A DNA stretch of 58,926 nucleotides from Terriglobia bacterium (GCA_020073015.1 JAIQFZ010000010.1:1-58926); one strand, 5' to 3'; shown: positions 1 to 9,287, numbered from the stretch's first letter. Program-made: numbers and translations. The notes: generated from the letters alone by a model not told the origin.

Positions 1-2
1 CA

Positions 3-131
3 GGATTCTCAAATGTCACGAGTCTCATGGAAGAAGGATTCGCAGAAGGCGGTCACGAACCTTATGAGTCTATTGCTGCTGCCCGCGCGTTGTCCACAGG
101 AGTTGCGACCAAGCGCAGAGCGGTCCGGTGA
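3..131 (+). CDS. 3' end of a gene cut by the window start
   Basis: An open frame enters from the left edge and ends at TGA 129-131, giving 42 residues that end in TKRRAVR. The composition (charged, with MEEGFAEGGHEPYES and then an alanine-rich helix) looks protein-like, and the GC-rich third positions match the neighbours. The other two forward frames either stop early or read as implausible protein. I do not recognise the family. The real start lies outside the window. Confidence 0.35.
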   Translation, partial: GFSNVTSLMEEGFAEGGHEPYESIAAARALSTGVATKRRAVR

Positions 132-399
132 GAAGTGGCTGACACAAATGGACCGATTACTTAGCTAGTGAAATGACGGCGGGACCACATCAAGCAAACT
201 CCGCCATGATCAGATTGAGCCAGGCGAGCAGGTAGCGCTCGCCCCGGGCTCCATCCCCGGACCGGCCGCCCCCCAAGATTCCGTTCTTCGCGACCTGGAG
301 GCTTCGATAAACAGATGATTTCTGAACGTGTTGCAAAGCCTCGCTTTCACAGCCTGCCTCGCTCCCGGTACTGGCCCCATTTTCGGAATGGAGCACAAA
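132..399. other. Region without a convincing gene
   Basis: Only overlapping low-quality frames are present. On the minus strand, around 299-328, it contains AATCATCTGTTTATCGAAGC, also found at about 26937-26956 inside another decayed stretch, so this may be part of a dispersed repeat or the remnant of a mobile element. Confidence 0.4.
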
Positions 400-528
400 T
401 CACTTCAAGTAGACGCCGAGAACGTAGATGGCGCTGCCGAACACCAGTAGCACAATAAGAAGCGAGAACAAGACGCTCGCTGAGGGCCGGAGCTCTGGCT
501 TCGTTTGGAGGGGCACAGGTTCTTCCAT
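400..528 (-). CDS. Small single-pass membrane protein (42 aa)
   Basis: This very short gene has a clear ribosome-binding site, AGGAGAG, five bases before the ATG at 528. The protein has a polar N-terminus (MEEPVPLQTKPELRPS), one membrane helix (VLFSLLIVLLVFGSAIYVL), and a four-residue tail ending in LK. I do not recognise the family. Its size and shape resemble the tiny accessory subunits of membrane complexes such as terminal oxidases, but no such complex is in view. The good Shine-Dalgarno sequence and clean topology are the reasons for calling it. Confidence 0.6.
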   Translation of the reverse strand: MEEPVPLQTKPELRPSASVLFSLLIVLLVFGSAIYVLGVYLK

Positions 529-825
529 TACAACTCTCCTTCACTAAATGAGCACGAATGCCGCCGAGGCGGCGAATGAGGTGTCACTGATCTTGTAGCC
601 AGGTTCTGTTGCAGGATGGTTAAGCCCAAGTAAAAAGATTTCCAGTGACAGGACGAATGAAATAGGCCAAAGAAAACTGAGGCTCTGACGGCCTGCCTGG
701 TGGCCGTCCTGAAGTCGAGGGCTCGACGCCGTGGTGAACACTCGGTCCGAATGCGCAGGTGCCACAGACTGAGGGAACGGTCAGATTAGGCCAGACCTCG
801 GTCTACATCTACAATAGTTCGGGCC
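529..825. other. Intergenic region, possible fragment of a membrane protein
   Basis: A minus-strand frame ending at 544 contains a hydrophobic stretch (LSFLWPISFVLSLEIFLLGL), but there is no good start or ribosome-binding site. It may be a decayed gene upstream of the small membrane protein. Nothing else is apparent. Confidence 0.3.
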
Positions 826-1602
826 ATGTTCCGTAGCACCGTGAGAGACGTAGGGTGCCAGTGGATCCTCCCGCTTGCCCTGTGGTGGCCGCTGTTGCTG
901 GGTTCTGCCTGGCCGCAAACGGTGGTTGGCTTTACCGGGTTACGCTCCGCCGTCCCGCTGCTGTGCACTGAGAATCATCAGGCAGCGCGCACTCGTGTCC
1001 GAGGCACGGGTGTGATTGCCGACTCCGGCGGGACACTACTTACCGCGGCGCACGTCATTCAGGAAGCGCGATCGGACTGCACGCTGAGCGTGATGATTCC
1101 GGACGATGAGTGGAGCCGGTTCCGGCAGCTGCACGCATTCCTGATCCGAGACTGCCGCTTGCACCTGCCGCTTGATTTGGCAGTGTGCCGGATCCGTCCC
1201 GCGGAAAACAGCCGCGCGTGGGGCTATGTCCGGCCGGCCCGGATCCGAGCGCGGGTGGCGGTGCCGGGCGAAGCGGTGTGGATCACGGCGTTTACGGGAT
1301 GGGGGCTGGCGCCGCTGACTCGCAGCGGGCACATCATGGGACGGCAGATCTACCAACGCCGCGATGGGTGCTATTGCGATTTCGCCACCGACATCACGGC
1401 TGCCGAGGGAATGAGCGGGAGCCCGGTGATCTCCATGCAAGGCGAGGTGATTGGAGTTCTTACTCTGGCTGGCAGAGAAAAGTTTCGTGGCGTCTCCTTC
1501 GGCGCCAGCTTTGAGGAAGCGGCGGACTTTCTGAAGGCAGAGGGTGTTTCTACAACCCCGGATTTCCAGGGCGCAAACGTTCTGCCGCCGGGGAGACCTT
1601 AG
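826..1602 (+). CDS. Secreted trypsin-like serine protease
   Basis: A 258-residue protein with a hydrophobic signal segment (residues 12-30), then a chymotrypsin-fold protease domain. The catalytic triad is visible: His76 in TAAHV, Asp117 in LDLAVC, and Ser198 in GMSGSPV. The GTGVIADSGGTLLTAAHV block is typical of the bacterial trypsin-2/DegP-like family. There is no PDZ domain, so it is shorter than DegP/HtrA and closer to stand-alone trypsin-like peptidases. It is probably exported to the periplasm or beyond. No Shine-Dalgarno precedes the ATG, so the start could be slightly off. The substrate is unknown. Confidence 0.8.
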   Translation: MFRSTVRDVGCQWILPLALWWPLLLGSAWPQTVVGFTGLRSAVPLLCTENHQAARTRVRGTGVIADSGGTLLTAAHVIQEARSDCTLSVMIPDDEWSRFRQLHAFLIRDCRLHLPLDLAVCRIRPAENSRAWGYVRPARIRARVAVPGEAVWITAFTGWGLAPLTRSGHIMGRQIYQRRDGCYCDFATDITAAEGMSGSPVISMQGEVIGVLTLAGREKFRGVSFGASFEEAADFLKAEGVSTTPDFQGANVLPPGRP

Positions 1603-1679
1603 CCTGCCAAGGGTCGACACGGCGAGGGCAGGGGTGGAGCCACTTGAGACTTGCCGTTCTTTGATAAAATCGTGGCGCC

Positions 1680-1931
1680 ATGACTATTCACAATCCTAGA
1701 TCAAGTTCCGTTCCTGACATTTGCGCAAGGATCAAACATCTGGGTTTTGCTGCCTCGAAGCGAGTCAAGCTCTACGGCGAGGAATTCGAAATTGTTTCGG
1801 ATCCTTTTCTTGAGGATCATGGAATCGCCGTCCGGGCGAAAAGCAAGAGAGAGCCAGCCGTCCGAATTCTTCGGCTCCCGTCCACGGTCCTTCAGAGCGT
1901 TCTAGGGCGCAAAACCCCGAGCGCTGCTTAG
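1680..1931 (+). CDS. Small hypothetical protein (83 aa)
   Basis: The protein is soluble and basic, with a beta-rich core (KLYGEEFEIVSDPF...GIAVRAKSKREPAVRILRLP). No known motif, signal peptide or membrane helix is visible. It follows the protease gene by 77 bases and is followed by a strong bidirectional terminator, which supports it as the last gene of a transcription unit. No clear Shine-Dalgarno is seen. The function is unknown. Confidence 0.55.
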   Translation: MTIHNPRSSSVPDICARIKHLGFAASKRVKLYGEEFEIVSDPFLEDHGIAVRAKSKREPAVRILRLPSTVLQSVLGRKTPSAA

Positions 1932-1981
1932 ACGTCTATCTGGTATTCCGTGCACCACCGAGCAAGACTGATTAGCACCTG

Positions 1982-2016
1982 AAAAGGGGGACGCGCTCGA
2001 AGGCGCGTCCCCTTTT
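1982..2016. terminator. Bidirectional intrinsic terminator
   Basis: A ten-base-pair GC stem (GGGGACGCGC 1987-1996 with GCGCGTCCCC 2003-2012) and a six-base loop TCGAAG are flanked by AAAA on the left and TTTT on the right. It lies between the convergent genes ending at 1931 (+) and 2101 (-) and can stop transcription in both directions. Confidence 0.9.
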
Positions 2017-2100
2017 GCGTTTGAACCGGAAACAACCGGAAGATGGGTATGGTTAAACACCATCCGGTTTCGATTGCCGCCGACAGTAAGGCGCGGTCAA

Positions 2101-4857
2101 TTACTGTACGGTCAAGGTCGTGGTGCCGGAGATTTGTGTCAACGTGGAGTTCACGATGACGTTGATGGTGGCTTCGATGAGAGCGGAGGCCTGCCCAGTG
2201 CCGCCGGTCACGGTGTACGTTCCCGCTGCGGGCTGAAGCGCCGGCGGAACGAACCTGATGTCGCAGTTCTGTCCGGGCTTGCACGGTTGAAGATGCTGGC
2301 TATCCGAGGGATCGCTTTCGCTGAGGATGGTTAGAGGAGTGTCGTTCAGCAGCGAAACATCTCCGGAACTCACGGTAAGTCCGTGAAACTGGAAAACTGT
2401 TCCAATCGGCCACGGGAACACACTCGTAGTCGAGGGATTCACCATGGTCACCGTGACGAACCCCAGGGTCACCACCAGACGGGACGGATCCTGCGAAATG
2501 GTTGCGATCCCCTTCCCCGTCGAATAGGCAAGACCGCCGGGGTTCACGATGGCAACATCCGGATTCAGACTGCTCCACTGCACCAACGAGGTGACGTCCT
2601 GCTTCGAGCCATCGCTGAACAATCCCGTGACCTTGCACTGTTGCGGAAACCCGAGCGCCACCATGCCGTTCGCAGGCGTGATGGTCAACGACTGGGGCGC
2701 AGCAGCGCTCACCGACACGATCGCGCTGCCGCTGATCCCGCCGGCCGTGGCTGTTATGTTGGCGGTCCCGCCCTGAATCCCTCCGGTCAAGACTCCACGC
2801 CGTCCGACGCCGGTCGTGATCCCAGGAATACCAGGATCATTGCTGACAGTAGTAGCGCCGGGATTGGTGGAAGTCCACCGCACGGCGTCGGTCAAATCCT
2901 GGCGGCTGCCATCCGAGAACGTCCCGATTGCTACTAGGCCAAACAGGGTCTGATTCGCAAAGCTGATCGCGGGCGGGGGAGTAATGGGATCGAGGGGCGG
3001 ACAGTTCACAATCGGGTTGGCAACGGTCGAAGCGCAGATGTCAATTCGCACGAGTGCCGCAGGGTTGACAACTACTGAACCCGAACCGGCTACCGCGGTC
3101 CCCGTCACAGGGTTGAGGAAGCTGGCGCTGACACTGGTTTGGCCAGGCCCACTGGCGCTCGTAAATCCAAACGGACTCACCGTGGTGATCGCTTCATCCG
3201 AGGACCCCCATGTCGCGAGGAGACTTAGGTCTGCCCGTGTGCCGTCGGTATAATTGCCCGTTGCCAGGAACTGGCGGCCACCATCCAGGGGAACAGCCGT
3301 GCTACCGGGGACCAGGTTGATGGAGTCCAACTGGCCGCTGCTGACATTCAATGGAGCGGATCCTGCTAGCGCACCGCCTCCGGGAACCGCGAAGTTGGCG
3401 GAGAGGTTCGCCGTGCCGCTGGCCACTCCGGTGGCCAATTCTTGCAGTCCGTTCCCATAGATCACGGTCGCATTGGCGTCGCCGCTCCAAGTCGCCGCGT
3501 TGCTGACGTCCTGCTGGAACCATGTGATGTTGTCCGGCGCCAGGAAAGTAGCCATGGCAACAACATTCTGAATTCCACCCTGTGCGACCTGAGCATTGTT
3601 GGGCGCCACCACGAGCGATTGGAGCGTCGCGGTCAAAACATTCAGGGAGGTGCTACCCTGCTGACTTCCCAATGCTGCCGTGACGGTGGTCGATCCCGGG
3701 CCCGCCGTTTTCAGCAGGCCGGTCTCCGGTACGATGCTCGCCACCGCCGTGTCCGTGGAACTCCATGCGATCCCCTGAATGCCCGTGACATCAAGTGTGC
3801 TACCGTCCTTGAATGTCGCCATCGCCCGCATCTGTTGCTTTGTCCCGTCCGCCATGACTGGCACTGGAAACAGGGCTTGGGGAAACATCACCATCCCGAC
3901 TGGAATTACACTTACTCCGACCACCGAGCTTTCATCTACGGTGATGCCAGCGCTCGCGCTCATCCCGGAAGAGGGGGCGGTCGCGGTGATGGTCTCGCTT
4001 CCCAAGCCAAGACCCGTGACCATTCCTGTGGCAGAGACTCTTGCTACACGAGAATGAGCATTGACAGTTGTCCAAGTGACATCGCGGCTGAGATCTTGCC
4101 TGGTTCCGTCGTCGAACGTGCCGGTAGCGACCAGTGGCTGCGAAGTCGCCAGCGGCACAGTCGGGTTGGCGGGGCTTACCGCGAGCGATACCAGGTTCGC
4201 GTCACTGACAGTCAGGCTCGCGGATGCGCTACCGAGCGTCCCAAGGGTCGCCGTGATGCTGGCCGTTCCCTGGGCAACGCCCGATGCCAGACCCTGCGTG
4301 CCCGGCGAGGTGCTGACGGTTGCAGCGGCCGGCTGCGACGAGTTCCAGGCGACCTGGCTCGTAACGTCGGCCGTGGTGTGGTCGTTGTAGTTTCCGGTGG
4401 CCGTGAACGGTTGCGAAGTACTTTTTGCAATCTGGGCGCTCGAAGGACTGATGCTGATCGCCGTCAGCTGCGGCACCACCGTGACGATTGTGCTTGCCTG
4501 AAACACCTTCAGCGATGTGAGATCTTGAATGAGAGCGGTAACGATTGCCCGCCCCGAGTTGACCGCGGTCGCTTTGCCGTTGCTGTCCACCGTGACGACA
4601 GTCGTGTCCAGACTGCTCCAGGTAACCTGGCTGGTGATGTCCTTGGGGTTGCCAACGTTGTAGGTTCCCAGGACTGTGAATTGTTGCGTGGCAGCCGGCG
4701 ATGTCGCGAATGCAACCGTCGGGCTGGTCGGGGACAATGTGATCGCCGTCAGGACAACGCCGGTACCACCTCCTCCAATCAGCCCGTTCTTTCCTCCACA
4801 ACCACAGAGGATGGCAAGAATATTCAACATCGTCCACAACGCGACACGTCTTGGCAT
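2101..4857 (-). CDS. Lipoprotein made of bacterial Ig-like (Big_2) repeats
   Basis: The 918-residue protein begins with a lipoprotein signal whose lipobox is LCGC (Cys at about residue 20), followed by a glycine-rich spacer. The rest is about eight tandem Ig-like units of roughly 90-100 residues. They share a pattern of LxxIxxxPxxxxV at the start, the central phrase F-DGS/T-QDVT with VTWSS, and A-VS...G near the end, as in Big_2 (intimin/invasin-type) domains. It is probably a surface or periplasmic structural or adhesive protein. Secreted Ig-repeat proteins of this kind are common in Acidobacteriota. The start is the ATG before MPRRVALWTM. The ligand is unknown. Confidence 0.8.
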   Translation of the reverse strand: MPRRVALWTMLNILAILCGCGGKNGLIGGGGTGVVLTAITLSPTSPTVAFATSPAATQQFTVLGTYNVGNPKDITSQVTWSSLDTTVVTVDSNGKATAVNSGRAIVTALIQDLTSLKVFQASTIVTVVPQLTAISISPSSAQIAKSTSQPFTATGNYNDHTTADVTSQVAWNSSQPAAATVSTSPGTQGLASGVAQGTASITATLGTLGSASASLTVSDANLVSLAVSPANPTVPLATSQPLVATGTFDDGTRQDLSRDVTWTTVNAHSRVARVSATGMVTGLGLGSETITATAPSSGMSASAGITVDESSVVGVSVIPVGMVMFPQALFPVPVMADGTKQQMRAMATFKDGSTLDVTGIQGIAWSSTDTAVASIVPETGLLKTAGPGSTTVTAALGSQQGSTSLNVLTATLQSLVVAPNNAQVAQGGIQNVVAMATFLAPDNITWFQQDVSNAATWSGDANATVIYGNGLQELATGVASGTANLSANFAVPGGGALAGSAPLNVSSGQLDSINLVPGSTAVPLDGGRQFLATGNYTDGTRADLSLLATWGSSDEAITTVSPFGFTSASGPGQTSVSASFLNPVTGTAVAGSGSVVVNPAALVRIDICASTVANPIVNCPPLDPITPPPAISFANQTLFGLVAIGTFSDGSRQDLTDAVRWTSTNPGATTVSNDPGIPGITTGVGRRGVLTGGIQGGTANITATAGGISGSAIVSVSAAAPQSLTITPANGMVALGFPQQCKVTGLFSDGSKQDVTSLVQWSSLNPDVAIVNPGGLAYSTGKGIATISQDPSRLVVTLGFVTVTMVNPSTTSVFPWPIGTVFQFHGLTVSSGDVSLLNDTPLTILSESDPSDSQHLQPCKPGQNCDIRFVPPALQPAAGTYTVTGGTGQASALIEATINVIVNSTLTQISGTTTLTVQ

Positions 4858-4967
4858 TCAAAGCACCTGCATAGGAGCCAAAATTGGCCCGGTATTTTGT
4901 GTGTCTTCCTGCGTTACAGCCTGATTAGTACTCCGGCGCGATAGAAGAGTCGTTGAGTTCACCGCTA

Positions 4968-6014
4968 TCATTTCTCGGGGCGTCCCGGCTGCCCATGTGT
5001 GTCTGGCAACGGCGCCCGTGCCGAAGCGGATTGATGTTCCTTTGAGTCGGGAGTCTTGATCTGCAACTTGACCCAGTCAAAGACACGCCCACCGGACGTC
5101 TCGCTGTAAAACTCGGCCCCATTCTCAAAACGATGATGTTCAGCGCGGGGAGGAAGTGCGGCTTCGATGTGCTTTTGGGCCTCTTCCGGCGTGTCCGGGC
5201 CGTCGTCGCTCAACAGATCCAGGCGTACATGCGGAGTCTTGAGTTTCGGAAGCAGCACTACCGGATCGAAATCGGCAACTTTCTTCAAAAATTCTGCAGT
5301 GATGTAGCGCGGCCGTTCCTCTTCCGGGATCACTTCGGACTTGGCGGTCCATGTGGACCAATCCCCCCAGGGATCGAGCAGATAGACGGCCTTGATCCTG
5401 GAGTCCACCGACGCTGCCATGGCCGCAATTGTGCCGCCCGCACCCGCCCCGAACATACCGACGTTGCCCATGTCTACGTCGCCGCGCTGCGCGAGATAGT
5501 TCAGCACCATTTGCACATCATGCGCCGACTTGCCGAGCGACTCCTGCAATTCGCTCACGAACCATTCCTTCATGGGCCGGTCGTGGTAGCGCTGACCAGT
5601 GAGCGCAGGGACGAAGCCCACGGCCGCGTAGCCGCCCGCGGTCGTACGCTTGCACCATCCGTCGTCCAGGTAACGGTCGGTTTCCGACGGATGCCCGTAG
5701 AGGTAGATGACCACCGGGGGCTTCGGCACATTCCTGGGGCGAACCACGTAGAGATAGATATGGTCTCCTGGGCGCCACTCCACACGAAAGAATTCCCGGA
5801 TAAAATCCGCTTCCTCATCTCTCTCGACCAACTCCGGCGGATCCGCGCGCAGATCACTCTTGTCCAAGGAAATCGTGGAGAAATCCTCTTGCGCGGAAGC
5901 GGAAGGAAGTTTCGGGTCGGGGGACGCTGGTGACGGCACCACGGGCAACTGCGCGAAAGAAGTGGCCACAGCAAGAACAAACAAGAAGGTAACGATGCGC
6001 GTGCTGAACTTCAT
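4968..6014 (-). CDS. Secreted alpha/beta-hydrolase-like protein lacking the nucleophile serine
   Basis: 348 residues with a signal peptide (MKFSTRIVTFLFVLAVATSFAQ) and an alpha/beta-hydrolase fold of the acetyl-xylan-esterase/dienelactone-hydrolase type. VVIYLYGHPS (about 101-110) is the oxyanion-side strand, and the nucleophile elbow is NVGMFGAGAGGT. The usual GxSxG reads GAGAG (189-193), with glycine where the serine should be. The acid/histidine region (VRLDLLSDDGPDTP...EHHRFENGAEFYSE) is partly recognisable. It may be a non-catalytic or repurposed hydrolase. It shares its strand with the neighbouring secreted proteins, with gaps over 100 bases, so it is probably transcribed separately. 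Confidence 0.7.
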   Translation of the reverse strand: MKFSTRIVTFLFVLAVATSFAQLPVVPSPASPDPKLPSASAQEDFSTISLDKSDLRADPPELVERDEEADFIREFFRVEWRPGDHIYLYVVRPRNVPKPPVVIYLYGHPSETDRYLDDGWCKRTTAGGYAAVGFVPALTGQRYHDRPMKEWFVSELQESLGKSAHDVQMVLNYLAQRGDVDMGNVGMFGAGAGGTIAAMAASVDSRIKAVYLLDPWGDWSTWTAKSEVIPEEERPRYITAEFLKKVADFDPVVLLPKLKTPHVRLDLLSDDGPDTPEEAQKHIEAALPPRAEHHRFENGAEFYSETSGGRVFDWVKLQIKTPDSKEHQSASARAPLPDTHGQPGRPEK

Positions 6015-6084
6015 AGAGATTGGCTTCTGTTCGAAACTGATGCTATCGAGTCGGATGATGTTCCACTCCTACTTAAAGGTGAAC

Positions 6085-6118
6085 CGGGGCAGGCTGGCAC
6101 GTTACTCAGCCTGCCCCG
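6085..6118 (-). terminator. Strong stem-loop, likely terminator of the upstream minus-strand gene
   Basis: A perfect 12-base-pair stem (CGGGGCAGGCTG 6085-6096 with CAGCCTGCCCCG 6107-6118) encloses a ten-base loop. It lies in the gap after the stop of the minus-strand gene at 6147. No clear T-run follows on that strand, so it may act as an RNA-stabilising or Rho-assisted terminator rather than a classical intrinsic one. Confidence 0.6.
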
Positions 6119-6146
6119 ATTGTTAAGGTTGTGAATAACTTCTGCT

Positions 6147-7964
6147 TTAGTCGCGGAAGTTGACGAGTTGCAGGCCAGTATCGGTGAAGTAGTCGTGATC
6201 CGCCTGGAACGTGAACGCGGCGCCATCGACATCTCCACCCGCTTCCACAGGTTCACCCGTGTTGCCGTTGCTGGGCTTGGCTGCGATGGCAGCGATCGCG
6301 TAATGCGAACGGAACACCCGGAGCCCAGGTTCTCCCGCGCACTTCCCGGTGGTGTCCGTGCAAACGTACGGAACGAAGTCCGGCACCTTGTGGCTAACTT
6401 CGGCTTGCGCCGCCGCGACCAGAGCTTGCGTGTTGGTCAGGTTGACGCCGGTCTTGTCGGTGATGATGCGGACAATGTTCCAGATCTTGTAGGAACCGTT
6501 GCGAACGTTGGGGAATGAGGTTCCGGCCGCGGGCCCACCACCTGCTCCGTCGCCGCAAGGCGCGTTACAGATTGGAAGCTGTCCCGGAGTGTAATTCGTG
6601 CCTTGGAAGGTGTACGGGCCATAGACGGAGTTGAAGGGATCAACGCCGTCCACGGTAGCGTAGAAGATTTTGCTGGCTGCCGTGAACTTGGCCACGTTGC
6701 CATAAGAGAAGAAAGCGTAGGCAACGCTGTCGGCTGTGTTCAACACGCCGCCCACCCCGCTGACTCCGTTCGTGACCTCGCCGTTGCCAATGCCGCGCTT
6801 GCGAACCGATCCGCCCGGACCCGCCAGGCTCAGGGGATTCGTGTTAGGAAGCGACATGTCGACGCCTGCTTCCTGCGAGGCAATCTTGGGGAACTTGGTC
6901 AGCAGGATAAGGGAGCGCGGAATCGAGAACTCAAACTCCGTCATTGTGCCGGAGAGCGGCTCGCGCAGCCAGGTGGTTAGGGGCGTGGTGTTGCCAGCCA
7001 AGCCCACGTCGAGGTCGCCGGCGCGGCCGATCGTGCCGTTGACCAACGAGGCCAGCGTGAAGTGCTCGATGTTCTTGAATTGCGGATTGTTGGAGCCATC
7101 CAGCGCGCCGAGTCCGGAAGCGTTGGTGCCATTGAAGAGTACGACTTCCGGGACAGCGCCCACGTTGATCACCGTGTACGCAGGAACTGTCAGGGTCGTG
7201 TTGAACGGATCTTTGCCCTTGATGTTGTACTGCACCGGATGGGCGGCGGCGCCACCAGGAATGGCACTGAGGATCGCGCACCCGATCAGGGTCGGGAAGG
7301 TAGCGTTGGGAGTGCAATTCGCAGTGGACTGATTGTAGCCAAGGCCTGCGCCTTTCAGGGGGTCGTAGTTCAACAGTACCCGGTTGTTCTCGAACTTGGC
7401 GTCTTCGGGGCGGACGTCAGAGCCAGCAGCGGTAAAGGTGGTCTGCACGGCGCTGAGGACGGCTGCTGGGAGGGACGCGGAATCCGAAACCGGATTGCCA
7501 GCGCCATCGTCAAACAGAATCGAAGAGACCAGGTTCTGGCCGGCGGTGGTAGTTACAGACGAATCGACCTGCAGTTGGGCGCGGGGCACAGCGAAGAAAG
7601 CCCGGTTGCCAACAATCGTATCGACCGACAGGTAAGCCCAGATGGTGGCTGGGGTGGTTCCGTCATTCCACGTAATGAACAGGTTGCCGCCTTCCACAGG
7701 GATCTGGCCCGATCCGCCGCGACTGTCGAAGATCTGGGCGAAGTTGTTTCCGCTGGTCGCCTTGCCCTTAACGCTGTAGTGATGGCAGTGCGCAGCGCCT
7801 CCGGCTGGAATACAGAGGTCGTTGAATGCAGCGACAGAAAACGTCTGGAACATTGCCGACGAGCCAACACCCAGGAACTTCACGCCCTGAGCATTCGCCA
7901 TCGAAGTCATTCCGAAGATCGCGGCCAGGCAGAGCGCCGCGAGCACCAATTTTGTTCCTCTCAT
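6147..7964 (-). CDS. Secreted protein, possibly PstS-like substrate-binding fold
   Basis: About 605 residues from ATG 7964, chosen because AAGGAG sits eight bases upstream and the signal peptide MRGTKLVLAALCLAAIFGMT...ANAQG then starts properly. A longer frame opens at 7991. After cleavage the sequence opens with VKFLGVGSSAMFQTFSVAAF, and later has TTWLREPLSGTMTEFEF. Both recall the ligand-binding loops of PstS-type periplasmic binding proteins (GxGSS... and R-x-SGTxxxF), but the overall similarity is weak. The protein is rich in Gly/Asn/Thr and has a C-terminal stretch (FTFQADHDYFTDTGLQL). No transporter genes are adjacent. The assignment is inference. Confidence 0.6.
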   Translation of the reverse strand: MRGTKLVLAALCLAAIFGMTSMANAQGVKFLGVGSSAMFQTFSVAAFNDLCIPAGGAAHCHHYSVKGKATSGNNFAQIFDSRGGSGQIPVEGGNLFITWNDGTTPATIWAYLSVDTIVGNRAFFAVPRAQLQVDSSVTTTAGQNLVSSILFDDGAGNPVSDSASLPAAVLSAVQTTFTAAGSDVRPEDAKFENNRVLLNYDPLKGAGLGYNQSTANCTPNATFPTLIGCAILSAIPGGAAAHPVQYNIKGKDPFNTTLTVPAYTVINVGAVPEVVLFNGTNASGLGALDGSNNPQFKNIEHFTLASLVNGTIGRAGDLDVGLAGNTTPLTTWLREPLSGTMTEFEFSIPRSLILLTKFPKIASQEAGVDMSLPNTNPLSLAGPGGSVRKRGIGNGEVTNGVSGVGGVLNTADSVAYAFFSYGNVAKFTAASKIFYATVDGVDPFNSVYGPYTFQGTNYTPGQLPICNAPCGDGAGGGPAAGTSFPNVRNGSYKIWNIVRIITDKTGVNLTNTQALVAAAQAEVSHKVPDFVPYVCTDTTGKCAGEPGLRVFRSHYAIAAIAAKPSNGNTGEPVEAGGDVDGAAFTFQADHDYFTDTGLQLVNFRD

Positions 7965-8306
7965 CACGATGTTCTCCTTAAGAACGTTCACAGAATCTGT
8001 TTCGGTTTAGCGGGCTAGTTTTAGAATTCAGGCGCACTGGAACGCCCGATCCGTCTCGCTTTTCTAACTCCGGGTACCGCGATTTGACTGACAACCAGAA
8101 GCTACTCCCCTCGCCAAGAAACCCAGGGGAGAACGAGAGTTTCAGCGGCTGCGGGTGCCACCGAACTATCAACCAAACCTGTTAAGCGCACATCACACGA
8201 ATGTGAACCTGACATTAAATTTTGGTTCGCCCGACACGATTCAGTGCACGGAAATGCGCACAGTGTGCAAATGATTCGCCGTTCACTTCTCAGAGCTTCG
8301 TCTTCA
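7965..8306. other. Intergenic region with the upstream gene's leader
   Basis: It holds the ribosome-binding site and presumably the promoter of the secreted protein starting at 7964, plus the end region of the minus-strand gene that stops at 8307. AT-rich tracts near 8210-8225 (CATTAAATTTTGG) could be part of a promoter. No gene or convincing terminator is seen. Confidence 0.4.
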
Positions 8307-9146
8307 CTAGTTCACGACTTGAAACACGCTCTTCACAACGGTGGCGAATCCGGTGCCCTGGAACTTTGCGCTAATCTGTGTCGAACCGACCTTCAAGGAA
8401 GACAACGTGATCGACGCCGTCCCGCCAACCACCGGAACGACCCCAACGACGTTGCCCGCCGCTTTGAATGTAACGTTGCCGAGCGCAGCTGTTCCGGTGG
8501 CGGTAACGGTCGCGGTAAAGGTTACCGGCTCACCCTGGACCGACGGATTCTGCGAGGAAACCAGTGCTATCTTTGTGGGCAGGGCGGAGCCCAGGTGCAT
8601 CGTGCCGATCGCAAGGTAATCGGGAACGCCAGCGAAACTGATGGAACCGGCAGTCCCGGTTAAGGGCACCCCGACCGGGGACCAGACGCAAAGCTTGTAG
8701 GTAGGACAGCCGGAGTTGTTCGCAGTCAGCGTGATGCTGGCGAGGATATTGCCTGTGCCGTTCGGCCCCGCATACACGGTGGCCACACCGGCCTGAAGCG
8801 CGGAATAGTAGAACCACAGACCGGTTTGTATGCCGTTGGTGGGCGTTATCGTAACGTTCTTCCCGGTCTGGAAGAACATCACCGGATATCCGCCTGGATT
8901 GTGAATGAAATTCCCGGAGCCGCCCTTGCTGGCGGAAACGATGGTTTGAGCGTTGGTTGTAAACTGTAAACCGAAGTTCGGACCGGGCCCCGAGCCAAGA
9001 CTGCCGGTGCCGCCGTTGTAAAAATCATTGATGTATTCAAGATTCTTCAGACTGCCGAACGTGACGATCCCCTTGGTCTGCGCCCGGGACACCACCGAAG
9101 CCAACAACACCAAGATCACAAATCCATAAGTGCGCCGTCGCATCAT
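8307..9146 (-). CDS. Secreted protein with a jelly-roll-like region and C-terminal Ig-like domain
   Basis: The start at 9146 (or the adjacent ATG at 9143) is supported by AAGGAG seven bases upstream. A signal peptide (MMRRRTYGFVILVLLASVVSRAQ) is followed by about 180 residues with FGSLKNLEYINDFYNGGTG and a DYLAIG ending. This pattern resembles sugar-binding-like beta-sandwich domains of exported PEP-CTERM-type proteins. The last ~90 residues (TKIALVSSQNPSVQGEPVTFTATV... to VFQVV) form one Ig-like Big_3/Big_5 module. There is no PEP-CTERM anchor. It is divergent from the TonB-dependent receptor gene. The function is unknown, probably extracellular. Confidence 0.65.
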   Translation of the reverse strand: MMRRRTYGFVILVLLASVVSRAQTKGIVTFGSLKNLEYINDFYNGGTGSLGSGPGPNFGLQFTTNAQTIVSASKGGSGNFIHNPGGYPVMFFQTGKNVTITPTNGIQTGLWFYYSALQAGVATVYAGPNGTGNILASITLTANNSGCPTYKLCVWSPVGVPLTGTAGSISFAGVPDYLAIGTMHLGSALPTKIALVSSQNPSVQGEPVTFTATVTATGTAALGNVTFKAAGNVVGVVPVVGGTASITLSSLKVGSTQISAKFQGTGFATVVKSVFQVVN

Positions 9147-9287
9147 CCAGCGACTCCTTTGCAAGACGATCTTCTCAGCCTCGCAACTCTCTTCGACCGG
9201 TGTTACGCCCACGTTACGGCAATGTTAAGAGCCCGTGAATTCTGCGAATCCCGGCTAAGGTTCCCCAAGCGCGAGAATTCCGCGTCT

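Noticed and set aside
3442-4944. 500-codon plus-strand frame opposite the Ig-repeat lipoprotein
   Set aside because: Very rich in Arg/Cys/His with no start signal; the opposite strand has a clear lipoprotein with regular Ig repeats.
5133-5933. 266-codon plus-strand frame opposite the hydrolase
   Set aside because: No ribosome-binding site and Arg/His-rich; the minus strand encodes a signal peptide plus a hydrolase fold.
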